NCBI GenBank assembly: GCA_965116115.1
Contig: OZ220486.1
Coordinates: 4,340,001-4,404,000 of the forward strand
Length of the DNA stretch: 64,000 nucleotides
Source of the DNA: JAPOXR01 sp965116115
GTDB taxonomy: Bacteria; Pseudomonadota; Alphaproteobacteria; Rhodobacterales; Rhodobacteraceae
Direction of reading: 5' to 3'
In this document: one piece after another, positions 28,054 through 36,183 of the stretch
How the letters are laid out: each line of letters opens with the position of its first letter
Numbering within the stretch: position 1 is the stretch's first letter
Notes under the pieces: model-generated
Database searches by the model: none
Told to the model about the DNA's origin: nothing
Seen by the model: only the letters and a program-made list of their open reading frames with translations
Position numbers and translations under genes: made by a program

Positions 28054-28247
28054 GGCTCAATTTGCAAATCGTATGCATCCATACTGTAATGTATTATAAC
28101 AAGGAGATAGAAGTCATAGATCAAAAACGGTTTTTCCAGATACTCCGACAACTATTCTGCAGTATTATCAGTATGTTGGGCTGAAAAAAACGACTCCTCC
28201 CGCACATTTTTCTGCCAGAACCGAAAGGTCATGCATACGATTTGCAA
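28054..28247. repeat. AT-rich passenger bounded by inverted IS1595 ends
   Basis: Begins GGCTCAATTTGCAAATCG and ends ATGCATACGATTTGCAA, an inverted copy lacking the last eight bases. Its inner part is far more AT-rich than the window, so it has a different origin. It looks like a MITE-like unit fused to the IS left end. No gene seen. Confidence 0.6.
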
Positions 28248-28250
28248 GGC

Positions 28251-29207
28251 TCAATTTGCGAATCCTATGCATGGCCTGTCGATTGCGGCGGCGAGAAACG
28301 CACGGGGATGGGCTTTCTCCAGCCCGGCGCGATGGAACCATCGCAGATATTTATCGAGATATTCGGCAGAAACACCGCGGTAACGCCGCAGGAAGCGCTT
28401 CAGGCAGCTGTGCCTGCTGTTGACCGTCTGGATGTGGAAAGCATCCCGGACCCGCTCGCCGTGTGACATGTTCAGCGCCCCGTGACGGACTCCCATCGCC
28501 GCGGCGCAGGGCGGGTAGGCGGTTCAGCCGTCGCTTACAAGGATGATGTCCCGGTCAACGACCGGTTCGATCACCTTCCGCAGCGAGCCGGCGTTGACCG
28601 CCGGAAGAACCGCGCCGACCGTCGTCCCCGCGCGGTCGGCGACTGCTGAAACCGGAACCTGCTCCTTCGACGTGCCGCGCTTTTCAGCCTTGCCGCCCCG
28701 GCGGCGGGCCTTGCGGGCCAGCTTCCTTTTTCCCTTGAAACTCTTGAGAAAACAGGTTTCGTCGGCCTCGACGATGCCCGTGAGCTTTTCCGGTTCCCGG
28801 TCTTTCGCGGCCAGGAAGCGGTGCCGCCAGCGAAACGCGGTGGTGACGTCGATCCCGCAGCGCGCGGCCGACTCGCGGACCGTGTTCCCGGCGCGGAGAC
28901 AGGCCCCGAAGCCGAGCAGCCGATCCTTGTGGCGCAGGCCGGCCAGAGGCGTTCCGGTCGCCGCGTTGAACGTCCTTTTGCAGCCCTTGCACTGGCAGCG
29001 CCGCAGGCCGTTTGCCCTGCCCCGCGACACGGCGCCGGGCGTGCCGCAGCGTGGGCAACGGCGATCCTCGCCGACCCCCGCCTCAACCGCGGCCAGCGAC
29101 GCCGACGCCTGGGACTGTCCACAGAGCGCCGCCTCCGCCTCTGTCCGCTGCGCGGCGGTGAGTTTCTCCATTTCCGAGAGCTGTTCCTGAAATCGTCCGT
29201 TGCCCAT
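28251..29207 (-). pseudogene. IS1595-family transposase with one in-frame TGA
   Basis: From ATG at 29207, the protein has the N-terminal zinc ribbon (CPRCGTPG and CQCKGC) and the DDE core (VEADETCFLKS, then VSDG). At 28524-28526 a TGA interrupts the frame; the same frame then continues with GALNMSHGERVRDAFHIQTV, SRHSCLKRFLRRYRGV and YLRWF, the usual C-terminus. A single nonsense change has inactivated an otherwise complete gene, unless read through. GAGGAG lies about ten bases before the start. Confidence 0.8.
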
Positions 29208-29395
29208 AGCGTTCCAACTCCTCATATGAAGGTGAACATAGCACAGACGCATAGTATTTGCAAATTGAGCCTTCTTTTTCCGCTGACGCGTCATTCCGGG
29301 ATCCGCTTCTTGTCTTTCCGGAATTCGGACCGTATACGTGCGAGGATGTCCGTATCTCCCTTGAAATCTTCCGGCGGCGGATAAGCGGAACAGCT

Positions 29396-30319
29396 TTGCC
29401 GGCGAACAGGCATGACACGCTGTTCAGGCTGATCGTGTCCGATCCGGACCGGGCTGTCTCGCTGCTGCGCGGCTGTCTTCCGGCCGCGGACGCCGCCTGC
29501 GTCGACCAGCCCGCGCCGTCGACGCTTGTCGGAGAGGAGCTCATCGGCAGGGAAGGGAAGAACACCCGCTGCGACGCGCTTCTCCGCGCCCGCGCCGAAG
29601 GCGGCGGCGATGTGTATTTCCTGCTCGAGCACAAATCCTATCCCGATCCGAAGACGGCGGTGCAGCTGATCGGCTATGCCGCGCACATCTGGCACAGGCA
29701 GTTCCGGGGCGGCGCGGGGGCGCGTCTGCCGTTGATCGTCCCCGTGGTGTTCTATCACGGGACCGGCCGGTGGACAGCACCGCTTTCGGTGTCGGAGATG
29801 ATCGCCGGCCCTGAGGGTCTGGCGGGGATCGGGCGGAGTCTGGAGCCGTTCCTGCTGGTCGATCTGCGGCGCATGGATCCGGCGCCGCTGTCGTCGGATC
29901 CGGCGGTCGAGCCGGGCGTCCTGGCCTTGGCGCTGGCCGGGCGGCGTGGCGTGGAGCAGGATCTTCTCGACCGGGTGGCCGCGGGCTTTGACAATGAGCA
30001 TTACGGGGACTATCTCCTGAACTATGTCGTGGAGGTGTTCGATCTGCCGCGCGAGAGCCTCGAGGAGGCGATGCGGCGTGTCATTCCAGAGAAGATGGCA
30101 ACGGTTGCGGAGCAGTTCATCAACATGGGACGGGCCGAAGGAAAGGCGGACATGCTGCTCCGGCTGCTTGAGCTGAAGTTCCGGCTGCTTGAGCTGAAGT
30201 TCAAGTCCGTTTCCCCGGCCAGGCGCGCGCAAGTGAGTTCGGCGGGAATTGAGGAGCTTGACGCATGGATCGGCTCCGTGCTGCGGGCGGGCAGCGTCGA
30301 CGAGGTGTTCGGCGGTTGA
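29396..30319 (+). CDS. Rpn-family PD-(D/E)XK nuclease / putative transposase (Rpn2)
   Basis: About 307 residues if started at TTG 29396, just before the family opening RHDTLFRLIVSDPDRA. Nuclease residues are Asp60 (RCDALLRA) and Glu78-His-Lys80 (LEHKSYPDP), then VPVVFYHGTGRW as in Rpn1. It is a diverged paralogue of Rpn1, not a recent copy. A 21-bp tandem repeat and an internal start lie near the end. Its first codons follow directly on the IS110/IS1595 debris, so the original start may be lost; TTG with GCGGA six bases upstream is the best present candidate. Confidence 0.8.
   Translation: MPANRHDTLFRLIVSDPDRAVSLLRGCLPAADAACVDQPAPSTLVGEELIGREGKNTRCDALLRARAEGGGDVYFLLEHKSYPDPKTAVQLIGYAAHIWHRQFRGGAGARLPLIVPVVFYHGTGRWTAPLSVSEMIAGPEGLAGIGRSLEPFLLVDLRRMDPAPLSSDPAVEPGVLALALAGRRGVEQDLLDRVAAGFDNEHYGDYLLNYVVEVFDLPRESLEEAMRRVIPEKMATVAEQFINMGRAEGKADMLLRLLELKFRLLELKFKSVSPARRAQVSSAGIEELDAWIGSVLRAGSVDEVFGG
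30152..30319 (+). CDS. Candidate intragenic small protein of Rpn2
   Basis: In-frame ATG at 30152 follows AAGG with five bases between and would give 55 residues (MLLRLLELKF and on) containing the tandem repeat. Same layout as in Rpn1; product inferred only. Confidence 0.35.
   Translation: MLLRLLELKFRLLELKFKSVSPARRAQVSSAGIEELDAWIGSVLRAGSVDEVFGG
30161..30202 (+). repeat. 21-bp in-frame tandem repeat in Rpn2
   Basis: Two perfect 21-bp units encode RLLELKF twice. It sits at the same place in the protein as the 24-bp repeat of Rpn1 but is unrelated in sequence. Confidence 0.9.
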
Positions 30320-30825
30320 CCGAGGCGCGCGCCCGGCCGGGTTTTCCGGGGCCGGGTCCGTTCGCCGGCAGGGCCGCCGCTGTGTCTGTCATCAGGGCCT
30401 GACCCAGAAGCGGATCCCTTCAGGATCCAGGATAGGCGGAGGACTTCTCCGTGCGCGGATCAACTCCGGAGAGTTCGAACGTCTTGCGGACAAGACCTCG
30501 CAGGTGACCGGCCGGGAATTTTATCAAACGGGCGCCATGATGTCACAATTCCGCGGCGTACGACCCCTGCGGATAACTCCTGATGGAATTATCCAAGGAA
30601 AACGGCAGCGGACTGCCGGCTTGCAAGCAGGCCAATGGCATGGATGCGCAGCCAGAACGCGCCGTTCCCGTGCTTTGTAATTTTCACCAAGCTGTCACCG
30701 CCATGGACGGCATGACTGGCATCGCATGAGATCAAGGCTTATGCGAAGCGGGGACGCCGGCAGCTCCGTCAGTACATGAGTCCGGTCTAATGGCCGTCTG
30801 AAGGCAATTGTGTATACAGTTCCAA
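30320..30825. other. Intergenic region with an IS110 left-end remnant
   Basis: No supported gene in about 500 bases. 30571..30594 is an imperfect palindrome (GGATAACTCC, TGAT, GGAATTATCC) that with GCAGGGG matches, in reverse, the segment upstream of the intact IS110 at 33696 and a further copy at 39909. The end of a frame EIKAYAKRGRRQLRQY near 30729-30789 looks like a shred of a basic DNA-binding protein. Confidence 0.45.
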
Positions 30826-31755
30826 ATGTCTTTGAATCACAATGCATCGCGCACCTTTCACGGCGGCCTGCTGATTGTCGGTTCAATGGCCGTTATCGGC
30901 CTGATTGACAATCTCATTCCGATCATCGCTGCAGAGGCCGGTCTCTGGCAGTTTCATGTTTTCCGTTCGTTTCTGTGCATACCGGCGGTCATGTTGCTGG
31001 TGCTGGCCAGAGGACGATCGCTGATACCCATACAGCCGGGAATTCTGTTCGTTCGATCTGCCGCGCTGTCAGGATCCATGTTGCTGTATTTCGGCTCACT
31101 GGCCTTGATGCCCGCAGCAGAGGCAGGCGCAGGCCTGTTCACCGCGCCGATCTTTGTGCTGCTGTTTTCAGCAGTGTTCTTTGGAATCCGCATCGGAGTC
31201 TGGCGGATCGCCGCCGTGCTGGCGGGTTTCGGAGGTGTTCTCCTCGTCCTCAGACCGGACCTTTCAGATCCGGATGCTGCATCGCTGTTCCCGTTGTTCG
31301 CGGCTGTCCTTTACGGAATCGGTCAGCTGATGACCCGTCATTACTGCTCCCGGGAAGACACGTTTGTGGTACTGCTTGTGTTCTATATCGTCATCGGACT
31401 CTGCGGGATCGCCGGGGCAGTCATTTTCACGGTTTGGCCCGCTCCAGAAACCTGGCAAAGAGCGATGCCGTTTTTCACCAAGGGCTGGATCGCGCCGACC
31501 GGCGACTTCCTGCTCTGGACCGCTGTGCAGTCAATCGGATCGCTGGTCGGCGTTGCCGGACTCATCCGGGGCTACCAGATCGCCGACCCGACCTATCTCG
31601 GCGTTTTCGAGTACAGCTTTCTGCTGTTCGCCGGGCTCTGGGGGTGGATTCTTTGGCGACACGTCCCTGATGCCATTTCATTCGCTGGAATGGCAGCCAT
31701 CATTGCCTCCGGAACAGCCATTGTTCTGAGGTCGCGCGGCTCGCGGTCCATTTAG
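30826..31755 (+). CDS. EamA/DMT-family transporter (DMT1)
   Basis: 309 residues with about ten hydrophobic helices in two EamA halves, as in RhaT/RarD-type exporters of small metabolites. VRSAALSGSMLLYFGSLALM and LRPDLSD are typical. The ATG at 30826 is chosen because the preceding codons are not hydrophobic; its ribosome-binding site is weak. The TAG stop is the first three bases of the terminal inverted repeat of the element that follows, so the C-terminus may have been cut by that insertion, though the length is near normal. Confidence 0.8.
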   Translation: MSLNHNASRTFHGGLLIVGSMAVIGLIDNLIPIIAAEAGLWQFHVFRSFLCIPAVMLLVLARGRSLIPIQPGILFVRSAALSGSMLLYFGSLALMPAAEAGAGLFTAPIFVLLFSAVFFGIRIGVWRIAAVLAGFGGVLLVLRPDLSDPDAASLFPLFAAVLYGIGQLMTRHYCSREDTFVVLLVFYIVIGLCGIAGAVIFTVWPAPETWQRAMPFFTKGWIAPTGDFLLWTAVQSIGSLVGVAGLIRGYQIADPTYLGVFEYSFLLFAGLWGWILWRHVPDAISFAGMAAIIASGTAIVLRSRGSRSI

Positions 31756-31886
31756 TGCCTGCCAGAATACCTATAACCAATTGACTTCAAATAGTGATTC
31801 ATGGCTTTCAGGAAATGAGGATTTGCCATTCCTGACCAGATTCACGCTGATTCCAACCTGAGCGGGCAATCGTAACATCACAATTA

Positions 31887-32760
31887 AGGCCTGTGGACAA
31901 ATCGGTTTGCGCTTCGGGCGATTCGCTGCCAGATCATTTTAAAGAGCGCCGGAGCGGCGGCGCAGGCAAGACGGGCAGAGAGATGAATGAACGCTGACAG
32001 AACCATGCTGACTGATAGAATGCAGCAGCGGATCGAACCGCTTCTTCCCGGCAAAGCGACCGACCCCGGCGCTGCCGCGGCGGATGACCGGCTTTTCGTT
32101 GAGGCGACGCTGCAGCGCATTCGGACGGGCGCTCCCCAGCGCGACCTTCCGCCGCGTTTCGGCAAACAGCACAGCGTGTGCAGGCGGTTCCGCCGCCAGC
32201 CGCTTTCAGGTGTTTTTGAACGTGGTTTCAATGCGTTATCGGAGGCGTTCGACTTCGAATACGTATTGATTGACGGTTCTGTCGTGCAGGCGCATCAGAA
32301 GGCTTCAGGGGCAAAAAAAGAGGGCCTGCCGACAGGGGGTCGGGCGTTCCCGGGGCGGTCTGACCAGTAAAATCGTCGCGGTCACGGACGCGCTCGGTTA
32401 CTCAGCGCGATTCGTGATTCTTCCCGGTCAGAAGCATGATCCCGTCGGGACGCCGCGGCTTACAGCGGGTCTGCCCTTCGGGGCTTTGACAGCCGACCGG
32501 GCGTTCGACGCCGGCCGGCTGCTCAAAGAGCTTGAGGAGCGCGGCGCCGAGGCGGTGATTCCCCCGCGGAAGAATCGGCGGCAGATTCGGGATTACGACC
32601 GCGATATGTACGGCCAGTGGCATCAGATCGAGAATTTCTTTGCGAAAATCAAAGAGTTCCGTGCGATCGCGACGCGGTATGACAAGACCGATGCCAACTT
32701 CGCGGCGGCGATCTATCCAGCCGCCGGTCTGATCGCGGCAAAGTGACTGTCCACAGGCCC
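31887..32760 (+). mobile_element. IS5-family insertion sequence (IS427-like)
   Basis: GGCCTGTGGACA at 31888 and its exact complement at 32748..32759 form the ends; TA flanks both sides as a short target duplication. It carries two overlapping reading frames of one transposase. Total about 870 bp, usual for the group. Confidence 0.85.
31987..32746 (+). CDS. IS5-family transposase, two overlapping frames
   Basis: The first frame (31987..32370) holds the N-terminal domain (RIEPLLPGK) and the first catalytic Asp in LIDGSVVQAHQKASGAKK. The second frame carries on from the same lysines (QKK, then GGLTSKIVAVTDALG, second Asp in ALTADRAFDAG, and the final Glu in HQIENFFAKIKEFR) to 32746. The switch falls at GCAAAAAAAG, where +1 frameshifting (or -2) joins them. 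Programmed frameshifting is common in this group; an assembly miscount of the A-run is the alternative. All catalytic residues are present. Confidence 0.8.
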
Positions 32761-32986
32761 TAATGATTCTTCATTCCTCAGATACTGCAATTCTTCTCAC
32801 ATGGTCAGCATGTCATGGGTTTTCTGGCAGGCACTATTTAGTGCTTGCAAGAAAAGTGTCTTTCTTATTATTTTTCAGCATTTTGAAGTGTTTTTTCCTT
32901 TTCAAGAATCAGCGTTTTCGCTAAGAATCCGGCGATTTATCCTGAATCGCGGCAATCTTCGCCGTTTTTTTCACCGGGAGAACGAT

Positions 32987-33685
32987 ATGAGACGCTTGAT
33001 CAAACCGGCCCGCCTCGGCTCGACGGCCATCGAAACCCTGAAGATCAATCCGAAGTCGCGGGACGACATCGAGAACGTTCTCAGGGGCCTGCAGCATCTT
33101 TATGTCAATCGCCAGCGCGATCTTCAGCGGATTTTCGATGAGGAGTTCTTCGCCGATGTCGACTGGCACAACGGTCGTCCGGGAATGGATTGCTGGTCGA
33201 TTTTGGTGATCGGCGTTCTCAAGCAGGGGATCAACTGCGATTTCGACCGGCTTCAGAGCTTGGTGGACAACCATGCGCTGATCCGCGCGATGCTCGGCCA
33301 TGACGATGTTTTCGACTGCGGCGGGTATGAGATGCAGACGCTTGTCGACAATGTTTCCCTCTTGACGCCGCGGATGCTGGCGCGTGTCGGCAAACTGCTG
33401 GCAGCGAGCGGCCATGAGGTCGCCGGAAAAAAGCCCAGTGCCGCGTTGCGCGGCCGCGTTGACAGTTTTTGCGTTGAGACGGATGTTCATTTTCCGACGG
33501 ATGTGAATCTTCTCATGGATGCGGTGCGCTGCATGGTGCGGGAGACGGCGCGGGAGGCTTGCCGGCGCGGCGTTCCCGGCTGGCGGCAGAGCGCGCATCT
33601 GCAGGCCGGGCTGCGGCGGCGGTTTCACGGCGTCCGCACGCGGCGGCGGCAGACCGAGACGCGCGTCAGGGAGTATCTCATATGA
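32987..33685 (+). pseudogene. ISNCY-family transposase, N-terminal half
   Basis: From ATG at 32987 (GGGAG upstream) the protein reads LKINPKSRDDIENVLRGLQH, NGRPGMDCWSILVIGVLKQG, and VETDVHFPTDVNLLMDAV with the first catalytic Asp. This is the ISNCY transposase N-terminus. The frame ends two codons into foreign sequence at the IS110 junction. The reading frame open upstream from 32801 is not part of it. Confidence 0.85.
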
Positions 33686-33695
33686 ATCAAAGCAA

Positions 33696-33860
33696 GGATA
33701 ATTCCATAAGGAGTTATCCACAGGGGTTGCTCGGCGCGAGGTTGTGGAAAACTTTTATTTCACCGCTCATCCGCAGCCGTGCTATCCTGTCGCGGGTTCC
33801 CCTTGCCGGCGGCTGCCGGCAAGGGGAGGCGGGGGCGAAAGCCCCCGCCAGGCCGGGTTG
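33696..33860 (+). ncRNA. Candidate IS110 bridge RNA region
   Basis: Upstream of the IS110 transposase three hairpins lie in a row: 33696..33719 (10-bp stem), 33799..33826 (12-bp perfect stem, GGCT loop) and 33828..33849 (9-bp perfect stem, GAAA tetraloop). In IS110-group elements the left end encodes a structured bridge RNA that guides target choice (established for IS621). Position and structure fit; guide loops cannot be assigned by eye. Confidence 0.45.
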
Positions 33861-33986
33861 GGCCGATAGTTTCTTGGTTCATGGAACCGTACCGCAGCAT
33901 GGCCGGCCCGGCCTTCCCGTCCCTGCGTCCTGAATGGATGCCTGGATCAAGATCCGAATCATCTCTGAGAATAGGAGCATAGGGGC

Positions 33987-34994
33987 ATGACGAAAATATG
34001 CGCAGGCCTGGATATAAGCAAGGACACGATCGATGCGCATGCCGCCGGCGTCGACCGCCGGTTCAAAAACGACCGTTCGGGTTTCCGGGCGATCGACGGG
34101 TTTCTGAGGAAGCACGCGGTGCGGCGGGTCGTCATCGAAGCGACCGGACGGCTGCACCGGGCGGTTCATCAGTCGCTGCACGACCGAGGTTACGAAGTCT
34201 GCATCGTCAACCCCCGCCAGGCGCGGCGCTTCGCTGAAGCGACCGGGCAGCTGGCAAAAACCGACAGGGTGGATGCGAGGGTGCTCGCCGCTTTCGCGGC
34301 GGCTTTCGCCGATCTCCCGGCGACCGAGCCGAAATCCGCGTTCCTTGACCGCCTTAATGATCTCATGGTCGCCCGCGGGCAACTGGTTGAGACCATTAAG
34401 AAATTGCGTCAGTGCCGCGATGATCTGCAGGACGCGTCAGCGAAAAAGGCCATGGGGAAAGCCGTCAAAGCCAACGAGCGGCAGAAGGAAAATCTCGAAA
34501 CTGAGATCGAGGAGCATATCAAGAGCGATCCTGACCAGGCCCGCGCTTACCGCATCCTGATGTCCGTTCCCGGCATCGGACCGGTCACGGCCGCCGCTCT
34601 GCTCGGCTGGCTCCCGGAACTCGGGCAGCTCGACAGCCGGCAGGCCGCGGCTCTCGCCGGGACCGCCCCGTTCGCCCGCGACAGCGGCGCGAAGAAAGGA
34701 GCCCGGCGCATCCGCGGCGGACGCTTCCGCCCGAGGCGCGCCCTCTGCATGGCGGCTTTGACGGCTGTGCGGTTCAATAAAGATATGTCCGCATTTTATG
34801 ACCGGCTCACCGGGCGGGGGAAATGTCATAAGGTCGCCCTTGTCGCCGTCATGCGCAAGCTGGCGGTCCTAGCGAACAAGCTGCTGCGCGAACGGCGCGG
34901 CTGGGAAAAACACGCCCCGTCCGCGTCCGCACGGCCGGGCTGCGCTCCGGAGCGGCCGATTCGGCGGCCCGCAACTGCTGCCGCGGCCTCCTGA
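33987..34994 (+). CDS. IS110-family transposase (DEDD recombinase)
   Basis: 335 residues. The N-terminal RuvC-like DEDD domain shows Asp at CAGLDISKDTIDAHA, Glu at VVIEATGRL and the Asp pair in KTDRVDARVLA. The C-terminal Transposase_20 part is SVPGIGPVTAAALLGWLPE, then GGRFRPRRALCMAAL. The last 30 residues are alanine- and arginine-rich and not typical. The gene is uninterrupted and the element could be active. It acts with an RNA guide in studied relatives. Confidence 0.92.
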   Translation: MTKICAGLDISKDTIDAHAAGVDRRFKNDRSGFRAIDGFLRKHAVRRVVIEATGRLHRAVHQSLHDRGYEVCIVNPRQARRFAEATGQLAKTDRVDARVLAAFAAAFADLPATEPKSAFLDRLNDLMVARGQLVETIKKLRQCRDDLQDASAKKAMGKAVKANERQKENLETEIEEHIKSDPDQARAYRILMSVPGIGPVTAAALLGWLPELGQLDSRQAAALAGTAPFARDSGAKKGARRIRGGRFRPRRALCMAALTAVRFNKDMSAFYDRLTGRGKCHKVALVAVMRKLAVLANKLLRERRGWEKHAPSASARPGCAPERPIRRPATAAAAS

Positions 34995-35091
34995 ACCGAA
35001 GGAGCTTCTGTGGAGAAAATGTGCGAAAGCTGTGGGAAAAAGGAAACAAGGGCTGAATTTTCCCCCGGAACGCCCTTGAAACCGAACATGG

Positions 35092-35823
35092 ATGCTGCGG
35101 TTTTGCCGCCGCCTCGTCGCGAAAACTGCTGAGACTTTTTCGGCTTCAGCGGCGGCCGGCGCCGGCGCGTTAAAACTGTGTTTGATTGACAGCTGTCCAG
35201 CGCACGCCAGGCGGCAGATCGACCAGGTCAGCCGCCGCCTGCTCCAGGGGGAGGTGATACCGCAGAATGAGAAGGTGTTCTCGATTTTCGAGCCGCACAC
35301 GCGGCAGCTCGCTGAGGGCAAGGCCGGCTCGCCCGCAGCGCTGGGAGTTCCGGTGGTTGTCGTCGAGGATCAGGGCTGGTTTATAATCCATCATGAGATC
35401 ATGTGGGAAGACTCCGATGTTCACCATGCCGTTCCGGTCGTCGCGGCGGCGCAGGAGCGGTTTCCGGAACTCCGGGCCTGCAGTTTCGACCGCGGCTTTC
35501 ACAGCCCGGAGAACCGCCGCGGTCTGGATGCGATGCTTGATCTGAACGCGCTGCCGAAGAAGGGGTATCTTTCGAAGGCGGAGCGGGAGCGGCAGTCGGA
35601 ACCCGGCTTCGCCGAGGCCCGCCGTCAGCATCCGGCGGTTGAATCGGCGATCAGCTGTCTGGAGCACCGCGGTCTCGACCGGATCCGGAGCCATGGCCGC
35701 GACGGCTTCGCCCGCACCGCGGCTCTCGCGGTGCTGGCCGCGAACTGCTGCCGGCTCGGAAGGCTTCTGCTGAAAAGACGGCAGATGCGGAGCAGGAAGC
35801 GATTGCGACGACGCGCCGCCTGA
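35092..35823 (+). pseudogene. ISNCY-family transposase, C-terminal half
   Basis: Continues the gene begun at 32987: RRLVAKTAETFSA, then QNEKVFSIFEPHTRQLAEGK, VVVVEDQGWFIIHH, FDRGFHSPENRRGLD and RQHPAVESAISCLEHRGLDR, the second half of ISNCY transposases with the remaining acidic residues. The apparent ATG at 35092 is created at the IS110 junction and is not a native start. Confidence 0.85.
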
Positions 35824-35877
35824 CCCCCCCCCCTTCATCGAAACAGCGGCTTTCTCCCGGGTCTCTCAACCCGGGAG
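35824..35877. repeat. C10 run and hairpin after the ISNCY gene
   Basis: Ten C (35824..35833) directly follow the stop, and 35854..35877 is a perfect 9-bp stem (CTCCCGGGT) with a 6-base loop. A 12-bp direct repeat TCAATTCAGTGT follows at 35903 and 35924. The hairpin could end transcription of the transposase, though no T-run follows. Confidence 0.5.
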
Positions 35878-36183
35878 CGGTCAGCCGTGCTCCGGCAGCT
35901 CATCAATTCAGTGTTGACGCCTGTCAATTCAGTGTCAGCAACTGATTCCCGCCGTCCGGCGTGCTTCAGAGCCCGGATCCGCCGCCGGATGGCGGCCCGG
36001 ACGCGCCGAGCCGCCGCCGGAAACAGGGGTTTTCTGACAGACACTATTTAGGCTCTCCGCTTCAGTCATCGGCGGACCGTGCCGGACTTTGGACGCGCTA
36101 TCGCTAATCAAGGACAGACCCTGCCGCTGTCATTGCGGACTTCTGCCGCGGAACACCGCTGAACCGCAGATTCAGTCCGCCGT

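Larger units (their letters stand above)
28054..29271 (-). mobile_element. IS1595-family element inserted in the IS110 remnant
   Basis: Outer terminal inverted repeats begin GGCTCAATTTGCAAAT at 28054 and end with its complement at 29271. The 8-bp TTCTTTTT occurs directly on both sides (28046..28053 and 29272..29279), a target duplication that sets the limits. Host IS110 sequence continues on both sides. The left end is duplicated: a second GGCTCAATTTGCG begins at 28248, leaving a 194-bp AT-rich passenger between. Confidence 0.85.
31753..32836. mobile_element. Short inverted-repeat element carrying an IS5-family IS
   Basis: 19-bp ends TAGTGCCTGCCAGAATACC (31753) and the complement of TAGTGCCTGCCAGAAAACC (32818..32836) differ at one position. 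Without the IS5 inside, about 210 bp remain, so this was a MITE-like unit related by its ends to the ISNCY element next to it. Confidence 0.75.
33694..35096 (+). mobile_element. Intact IS110-family element
   Basis: The right end (CATGGATGCT at about 35087..35096) is fixed by two remnants with the same terminus at 17131 and 27791. The left end is set near 33694 by two left-end remnants at 30594 and 39909. About 290 non-coding bases precede the transposase and 100 follow. No terminal inverted repeats, as usual in this family. It interrupts the ISNCY transposase. Confidence 0.75.
32839..36046 (+). mobile_element. ISNCY-type element split by an IS110
   Basis: Left end TAGTGCTTGCAAGAAAAG at 32839 and right end GGTTTTCTGACAGACACTA at 36028..36046 are imperfect inverted repeats. 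They enclose a transposase gene in two halves (32987..33685 and 35092..35823) with an intact IS110 between. Two bases (TT) separate its left end from the right end of the preceding element, giving a head-to-head junction. Confidence 0.75.

Noticed and set aside
28524..28526. TGA decoded as an amino acid
   Set aside because: Many intact genes in the window end in TGA, so the standard code applies; a nonsense mutation explains the case.
28543..29190. A 215-codon plus-strand frame
   Set aside because: Antisense to the IS1595 transposase.
33711..33719. TTATCCACA as a DnaA box and possible origin
   Set aside because: It is part of the IS110 left-end palindrome and recurs with it; no cluster of boxes, AT-rich unwinding region or origin genes are nearby.
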